Source of the DNA: Muribaculaceae bacterium
GTDB taxonomy: Bacteria > Bacteroidota > Bacteroidia > Bacteroidales > Muribaculaceae
Reading direction: 5' to 3'
Assembly: GCA_029061225.1 (NCBI GenBank)
Contig: JAIDSM010000224.1
Coordinates: 1 to 47,568 of the forward strand
Length of the DNA: 47,568 nt
Part shown: one piece after another, positions 42,876 through 47,568 of the stretch
How the letters are laid out: the number at the start of each line of letters is the position of its first letter
Position numbering within the stretch: position 1 is the stretch's first letter
The notes under the pieces: model-generated
The model's input: only the letters and a program-made list of their open reading frames with translations
Told to the model about the DNA's origin: nothing
Database searches by the model: none
Program-made: the position numbers and the translations under genes

Positions 42876-45776
42876 ATGAAACAAACAGTCATTTCCCTAC
42901 TTGCTGCCATGACAGTGGCGGGTGCTTCGGCACAGTCCATCACTGCCACATGGGAGCTAAGCAATCCCGACAAACTGTCGGCTGTTGACGTGACCGGCGA
43001 TGCCTCCGCTGCATCTCTCGTCACCACCGGCTATCAGACCGGTTCCAATATCGCAAAGACGCGACTGGTTGAGAAGTCCGGTGCAGACTCCGGATATGAG
43101 GCTGTGGATTATATCCCCCCTTTCACAGCGTTCACACCTACCACTAAGGTCACCTCGAAAACTGCCGGACACTGTATCACAGTAAGCGTAACTCCTAAGA
43201 GCGGACATAAATTCAAACCGACTCTGATAGCCTTCGATGCAGTAAAGATAGGCACCGACGGAGGAGCCGTGGATGTCTATTACACTGTGAGCCGCGGCAC
43301 AGAAACGGCTCTCGCCACAGGCTTAGGTCCGCTGCGCAACAAAATATCCGAAGCCAATTCCATCGGTTTCAGCCACTATGAGTTCACCCTCGGAGATGTG
43401 ATCACAGACAGCCAGCCCTTCAGCATGACGATCTATTTGATGAACATCAATGGAGCCGATGCCTCATCTCCCAAGGAAATCGGTCTTCGTAATGTCTCGA
43501 TTACCGGTGCGGTTGACGAGGAAGTGACGTCAGTCGGCACATACGTAAAGGGTCTCTCTTGCAGGGCTACTGAGACTATCGGCGGCGCTCCCTCCGCTAT
43601 CGACCTGACTGCTCTCATCAAGGATCTCAAGAATGGAGAAACAGCTGCTTATCCAGCCACCCTTTTCAGCGAACCTTCTGACTTCTCATTCACTATGGCG
43701 GAAGGATATACAGCCGAGACTACCTATGAGAACCACATCCTTAAGGTCAACATCATGAAAGACAATGCCTTGGCAATGACTTTCGGAATCCGCTTCAAAG
43801 TATCTACCCGAGGAGACCGTCCGGCTGCCAAACCTCTCGGTCGCGGACTCATGGCGGTAAGCCTCTCCGGAGCCAAGATGGGCAACGGCAACCTCGTTTC
43901 TTGGCGTCACAGGGAAGCTGACGGCTACGGAGTGAAATACAAACTGTACCGTGGCGACGCTAACGCTCAGAAAGCTGTGCTCAATCGTGGCCTCTACATC
44001 ACCGACCGTACCAATATCTTAGATAACCTCGGAACTGCTGACAATTACTACCGTCTTGAGGTCTATGACCAGTATGGCAATCTCCTTGAGACTGAGGTTA
44101 GCCGCAAGACCTGGGACAACCAGACATTCTATATTCCGACCGAAACACCGATAGACACTAAGAACGGTGCTACGTATACTCCAAACGATGCCTCTTTCTG
44201 CGATATGGACGGTGACGGAGAGTATGAGATAATCCTTAAGTGGTCACCTTCCAATGAAAAAGATGCAGCAAGCTCAGGCACTACATCTCCTGCCATCTTT
44301 GACTGTATCAAGCTCGACGGCACCCGACTCTGGCGTATTAATCCCGGTCACAACTTCTTCACGAGTGCTCATACAATGCAGTTTATCGCTTGGGACTTTG
44401 ACGGCGACGGCTATGGTGAGTTTATGATGAAGACCGCTCCCGGCACTATCGACGGCGAAGGCAACTACGTGCTTCTCGGCGACGACGATCCGAATGAGAA
44501 TCTCCTCAGCGGACGCGGTAAGCAGGATCACGGCTCCGAATACATCACAGTATTTGACGGCCCCACAGGTGCTGCACTTGCTACAATACCTTACCATACG
44601 GACTATAAGGCAGGACTGAGCTATTGGGGAGACAACAATCAGAACCGCTCTGAGCGTTATCTGGCAGCTCTCGCCTATCTTGACGGACCGGATGCTAATC
44701 CAAGTCCTATTTTTGCCCGTGGCTACTATTCAGGTGCTTTCGTAGGTGCGTATGATTGGGACGGGACAACACTCTCAGAGCGCTGGGTAAGCCGCAATAC
44801 GACTTCAGGACAGGGCCTTTGGGGCGAAGGTGCCCATTGGATTTCCGTAGGTGACTGCGACGGTGACGGCAAGCATGAGATCGTATACGGATCTGCTGCT
44901 CTTGACCATGACGGCTCGCTCCTCTACCGCACGGGCCTCGGCCATGGAGACGCCCTCCACCTTGGCGACTTCCTTCCCGACCGTCCCGGTATGGAGGTAT
45001 TCATGGTACATGAAAAGTCACCCTATGGATGCGATCTTCGCGACGCGGCTACCGGCGAACTTATCCTCCACATTAAGGCTGACGGCGACACAGGACGCGG
45101 TCTGGCAGCCCATTTCGACTCATTCTACGATCACTCTCAGTTCCTCTACAGCGCGTCGGCAGGTGTTCATGACTGCGCAGACGGGAAGATGTATGCTGAA
45201 AAGTGGGCGATCGGACAGAGTGGAGCAGGCATCAACAACCGTATCTACTGGGACGGAGACCTCTACGACGAATTCTTCGACAAGAGCATCATCGCTCACT
45301 GGAACCATGAAAACGCATGGTTTGACCGCTACAAGGTCAACAACGGCAACTATGTAATCGGTAAACTCAACAACAGCTCCAAGTTTAATCCCTGCGTTCT
45401 CGGCGACCTTCTCGGTGACTGGCGCGAGGAAATCGTGACTTGGGATGGCGAGACCAACCAGCTTATCATCAACGCTACCAGCTATCCGAGCGACTACCGC
45501 ATTCCTCACCTGATGGATGACCTCAACTATCGCGTGCAGGTCGTAAACCAGAATTGCTGCTACAACCAGCCGCCTCATCTTTCAGTGGATCCATCGATTG
45601 CATATGCAGGTAATCCTAATCAGGCTCAGCAGAAGAATGATACTTCAGGGGTAGACGATATCGAAGCTGAAAATAACGCTTCAGATGCCATATACACCCT
45701 CGAGGGTATCCGCATCGAGCGAATCACAGCTCCCGGCCTCTATATAGTGAACGGCAAGAAAGTGATCGTCCGCTGA
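42876..45776 (+). CDS. PL11 rhamnogalacturonan lyase
   Basis: A 966-aa secreted polysaccharide lyase that cleaves the rhamnogalacturonan-I backbone by beta-elimination. Seen: signal peptide (1-20, LLAAMTVAGASAQ), an N-terminal beta-rich extension (about 21-310), then the PL11 start RGLMAVSLSG (323 onward), LVSWRHREADG, and the Ca2+-binding, Asp-rich propeller segments (DMDGDGEYEIILKW, FDGDGYGEFMMK, DCDGDGKHEIVYGS), with LGDWREEIVTWDG near residue 850. It ends in a short sorting-like C-terminus (IYTLEGIRIE ... GLYIVNGKKVIVR), as on many secreted Bacteroidales proteins. The roughly 300-aa N-terminal extension is longer than the core family needs and may bind carbohydrate. Divergent from the HTCS regulator. 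Confidence 0.92.
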   Translation: MKQTVISLLAAMTVAGASAQSITATWELSNPDKLSAVDVTGDASAASLVTTGYQTGSNIAKTRLVEKSGADSGYEAVDYIPPFTAFTPTTKVTSKTAGHCITVSVTPKSGHKFKPTLIAFDAVKIGTDGGAVDVYYTVSRGTETALATGLGPLRNKISEANSIGFSHYEFTLGDVITDSQPFSMTIYLMNINGADASSPKEIGLRNVSITGAVDEEVTSVGTYVKGLSCRATETIGGAPSAIDLTALIKDLKNGETAAYPATLFSEPSDFSFTMAEGYTAETTYENHILKVNIMKDNALAMTFGIRFKVSTRGDRPAAKPLGRGLMAVSLSGAKMGNGNLVSWRHREADGYGVKYKLYRGDANAQKAVLNRGLYITDRTNILDNLGTADNYYRLEVYDQYGNLLETEVSRKTWDNQTFYIPTETPIDTKNGATYTPNDASFCDMDGDGEYEIILKWSPSNEKDAASSGTTSPAIFDCIKLDGTRLWRINPGHNFFTSAHTMQFIAWDFDGDGYGEFMMKTAPGTIDGEGNYVLLGDDDPNENLLSGRGKQDHGSEYITVFDGPTGAALATIPYHTDYKAGLSYWGDNNQNRSERYLAALAYLDGPDANPSPIFARGYYSGAFVGAYDWDGTTLSERWVSRNTTSGQGLWGEGAHWISVGDCDGDGKHEIVYGSAALDHDGSLLYRTGLGHGDALHLGDFLPDRPGMEVFMVHEKSPYGCDLRDAATGELILHIKADGDTGRGLAAHFDSFYDHSQFLYSASAGVHDCADGKMYAEKWAIGQSGAGINNRIYWDGDLYDEFFDKSIIAHWNHENAWFDRYKVNNGNYVIGKLNNSSKFNPCVLGDLLGDWREEIVTWDGETNQLIINATSYPSDYRIPHLMDDLNYRVQVVNQNCCYNQPPHLSVDPSIAYAGNPNQAQQKNDTSGVDDIEAENNASDAIYTLEGIRIERITAPGLYIVNGKKVIVR

Positions 45777-45805
45777 TTCTTCAATTCCTATAGTTAGCTT
45801 AAAAG

Positions 45806-45839
45806 GTAAGGAGTTGTTCCGCTTGGAACAACTCCTTAC
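45806..45839. terminator. Strong palindromic terminator after PL11
   Basis: Perfect 15-bp stem (45806-45820 with 45825-45839), GCTT loop, 30 nt after the lyase stop and before the convergent PHP gene. Probably bidirectional. Confidence 0.75.
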
Positions 45840-45922
45840 TATTTACCACATGGCAATGTGCCATTAAAAAAGCCAATCTCCATTCTGGGATTACACCATA
45901 ACAAGGAATATGAGCTACACCG

Positions 45923-46732
45923 TTAAAATGATATCAGCTGATGCGTCATCCCGTACTTTCGAAGTCTTTCATAAGCCTCTGAATACCCTGCCGCCACCTT
46001 ACCGGGATAATGAGCATCGGTGCTTAGAATTAGTTTTGCATTGTATTTCTTAAGCAAAGGCCACCATCGCTCTGACGGAAAGAACCGACTGCCGGTGTCA
46101 AATTTCTTTGTATTGACTTCAATAATCACGTCCTTTTCAACAGCAGCGGCAATCACCTTCTCTACCAATTCTGCATACCACTGCTTGTCTTCAAGATCAG
46201 GCATTGCATGACTTCCGTTGTCGCCGATCTTATCCAGATGCCCTATTATTTCAAATCCCCCGCATTCAAGCATTTTAAGTTCTTCTGCATAATAAGTTTC
46301 AACTACATACCTCAAATCCCCGGCATATTCAGATTCAAGATACTTAAGGAATCGGTCTGCAGGTCCATCGACATCGACCGGGCGACCCTCTTTCGTACAT
46401 ACGAAATGCACAGAGCCAATTCTGTAGTCAAGTGGAAGACTTCGGAAATAATCTATATGCGGACCGAAGTCTTCTGAAATGAAATCAACTTCCATTCCTG
46501 TCAGAAGCCTCATCTTGCCCCCGTATTCCTTCTTCAGAAGATTTGATGCTTCGATGTAGGCTTCTACATCACCCGCCTTCATATTGGCTCCTGAAGGGCA
46601 ACAGATGGGACTGTGAGGTGATGTGCCCCATACAGTGAATCCTGCCTCATAGGCAGCCTTAGCCATCTCTTCCATTGATGCCCTACCGTCGCAAAATTCC
46701 GTATGGCTATGTAGATTCTCCATGATAGGCAT
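45923..46732 (-). CDS. Histidinol-phosphatase, PHP type
   Basis: A 269-aa PHP-domain metallophosphatase, most like HisK-type histidinol-phosphatase (penultimate step of histidine synthesis). Seen: metal ligands in ENLHSHTEFCDG (about residues 5-16), WGTSPHSPI, GMEVDFI, IGSVHFV, IGHLDKIGD and the terminal STDAHYPGKV. All expected His/Asp ligands appear present. ATG 46732 or 46723 are both possible starts. It lies 13 bp after the PD40 gene on the same strand. A related PHP phosphoesterase with another substrate cannot be excluded since no other his gene is nearby. Confidence 0.85.
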   Translation of the reverse strand: MPIMENLHSHTEFCDGRASMEEMAKAAYEAGFTVWGTSPHSPICCPSGANMKAGDVEAYIEASNLLKKEYGGKMRLLTGMEVDFISEDFGPHIDYFRSLPLDYRIGSVHFVCTKEGRPVDVDGPADRFLKYLESEYAGDLRYVVETYYAEELKMLECGGFEIIGHLDKIGDNGSHAMPDLEDKQWYAELVEKVIAAAVEKDVIIEVNTKKFDTGSRFFPSERWWPLLKKYNAKLILSTDAHYPGKVAAGYSEAYERLRKYGMTHQLISF

Positions 46733-46745
46733 TTTTCGATATTAT

Positions 46746-47568
46746 TCAATTTTTAGTTTCAAGAGAAATAATGCTGTTGCGTAGCTGTTTCAATTCCTCC
46801 GACATGTCAACGCGTTTTTGCTCAAGTTCAATAATCTGGTTCTTAATCGCTTCCACAGAGCCATGTCTACGGGAGGCCATATGATATTTCTTTCTGAGAT
46901 CAGTAAGTATTCTCTCCAGATCGGCATAAAGCTCCACTGAATGCAGATACTTCTGCATGTCGCGCTTGGCCGTAGGGTCGGAAAAGTCTGACAGACGTTT
47001 CGCTACCCTCCCCTGCGGCATAGGGAAGATGAAGTCATAGCCGTCATTCCTCTTAACGACGCGGTTACGCTCCTCGATTCCTTTGAGGATGGCTGAATAG
47101 TCGGTTTCCGGATCTTGAGTAAGTGTGATATCCTCTACTTTCGCAAGTGAGACTATATCTTCTTCCTCCTCGGTCACGTAATTTTTTCTCACATCGTTAG
47201 TCTTGAAAATATACACCGAGACCTGCCCGTCAAGTGCGTTCCTGTCTGTCACCCACCAACCGATTCCGTTGTCTTCGTCAATAGCCATCAAATATTCGTT
47301 GTATGGGGAGTTGAAGGGATATCCAAGTCCTATAGGCTGACGGAATTCCCCACTTACAGGGTCTTTGGTCGCAACGAAAAGATCATATCCTCCCATGCTT
47401 CCATCACCGTCGGATGAGTAATACAGAGTGAGTCCGTCTGATAGAAGAAAAGGATTTCGGGCGTTACCCCCATCGTTGAGGATAGTTCCGGCCTCCTCCG
47501 GTTTTTCCCACGACCCGTCCATCAACCGTTCGCTCTGCATTATGACCTCCTCATGATCTTCATTGTTT
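46746..47568 (-). CDS. PD40/WD40-like beta-propeller protein, partial (N-terminus beyond window)
   Basis: The frame is open to the right edge (continuing upstream of an internal ATG at 47540 as NNEDHEEVI), so the true start is outside the window; about 273 residues are seen. Seen: PD40 repeats (ARNPFLLSDGLTLYYSSDGDGSMGGYDLFVATKD; FNSPYNEYLMAIDEDNGIGWWVTDR), a linker, and a charged helical C-terminus (about the last 90 residues, coiled-coil-like). PD40 proteins in Bacteroidetes are usually exported and membrane-associated. No OmpA domain follows here, unlike many relatives. Function unknown; upstream of the PHP gene by 13 bp. Confidence 0.75.
   Translation of the reverse strand, partial: NNEDHEEVIMQSERLMDGSWEKPEEAGTILNDGGNARNPFLLSDGLTLYYSSDGDGSMGGYDLFVATKDPVSGEFRQPIGLGYPFNSPYNEYLMAIDEDNGIGWWVTDRNALDGQVSVYIFKTNDVRKNYVTEEEEDIVSLAKVEDITLTQDPETDYSAILKGIEERNRVVKRNDGYDFIFPMPQGRVAKRLSDFSDPTAKRDMQKYLHSVELYADLERILTDLRKKYHMASRRHGSVEAIKNQIIELEQKRVDMSEELKQLRNSIISLETKN

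Noticed and set aside
1-47568. CRISPR arrays, insertion sequences or integrase genes
   Set aside because: No regularly spaced direct repeats and no transposase or recombinase motifs were seen; if the defence island is mobile, its ends are not marked in this window.

Overview
The window looks like a chromosomal segment from a gut Bacteroidales bacterium, most likely close to Muribaculaceae. The support is the Bacteroidetes promoter signature (TTTG, 19-21 bp, TAnnTTTG) upstream of several genes, a hybrid two-component regulator beside a rhamnogalacturonan lyase, a GH106 and a GH43 glycosidase, a GSCFA-domain protein, and A/T-rich spacers with little Shine-Dalgarno signal. The genus cannot be fixed from this sequence alone.

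Layout. Positions 1-1719 (minus) hold a partial NAD-dependent epimerase and an inositol-monophosphatase-family enzyme. Positions 1789-18992 (minus) are a defence island read from one very good promoter at its right end. In order of transcription it contains a roughly 380-nt structured leader, a PLD-like/SNF2-type helicase, an unknown 144-aa protein, a DUF4391 protein, a type III methyltransferase (Mod), a small antitoxin-like protein, a zeta-type kinase, a type III restriction subunit (Res), a 45-aa ORF, a 1426-aa coiled-coil/zinc/CoiA-like/WG-repeat protein, a 185-aa caspase-like protein and a 465-aa single-pass membrane protein. Most junctions overlap or are nearly abutting, so the last three genes appear physically coupled to the restriction-modification genes. 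They are the best candidate for an undescribed defence module here.

Positions 19138-28717 are mostly housekeeping: a nitroreductase, RecQ (opposite strand), a second nitroreductase, a GNAT acetyltransferase, a GSCFA hydrolase-like protein, a DsbA/FrnE-like oxidoreductase, a cation diffusion facilitator and a GH106-like rhamnosidase. A GH43-type enzyme (minus) follows.

Positions 30052-38490 form an export and signalling unit. A -24/-12 (sigma-54) promoter precedes a TolC-like channel, a HlyD-type adaptor, a MacB/FtsX-type permease and an ABC ATPase. These are followed by a sigma-54 activator (NtrC family) and its histidine kinase, so the regulator of the promoter is probably encoded at the end of the same cluster.

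Positions 38925-45776 are a pectin-related pair: a hybrid two-component regulator lacking the usual receiver domain, divergent from a PL11 rhamnogalacturonan lyase. The window ends with a PHP-type histidinol phosphatase and a PD40 beta-propeller protein that runs off the right edge (both minus). I see no tRNA, rRNA, CRISPR array or transposase.
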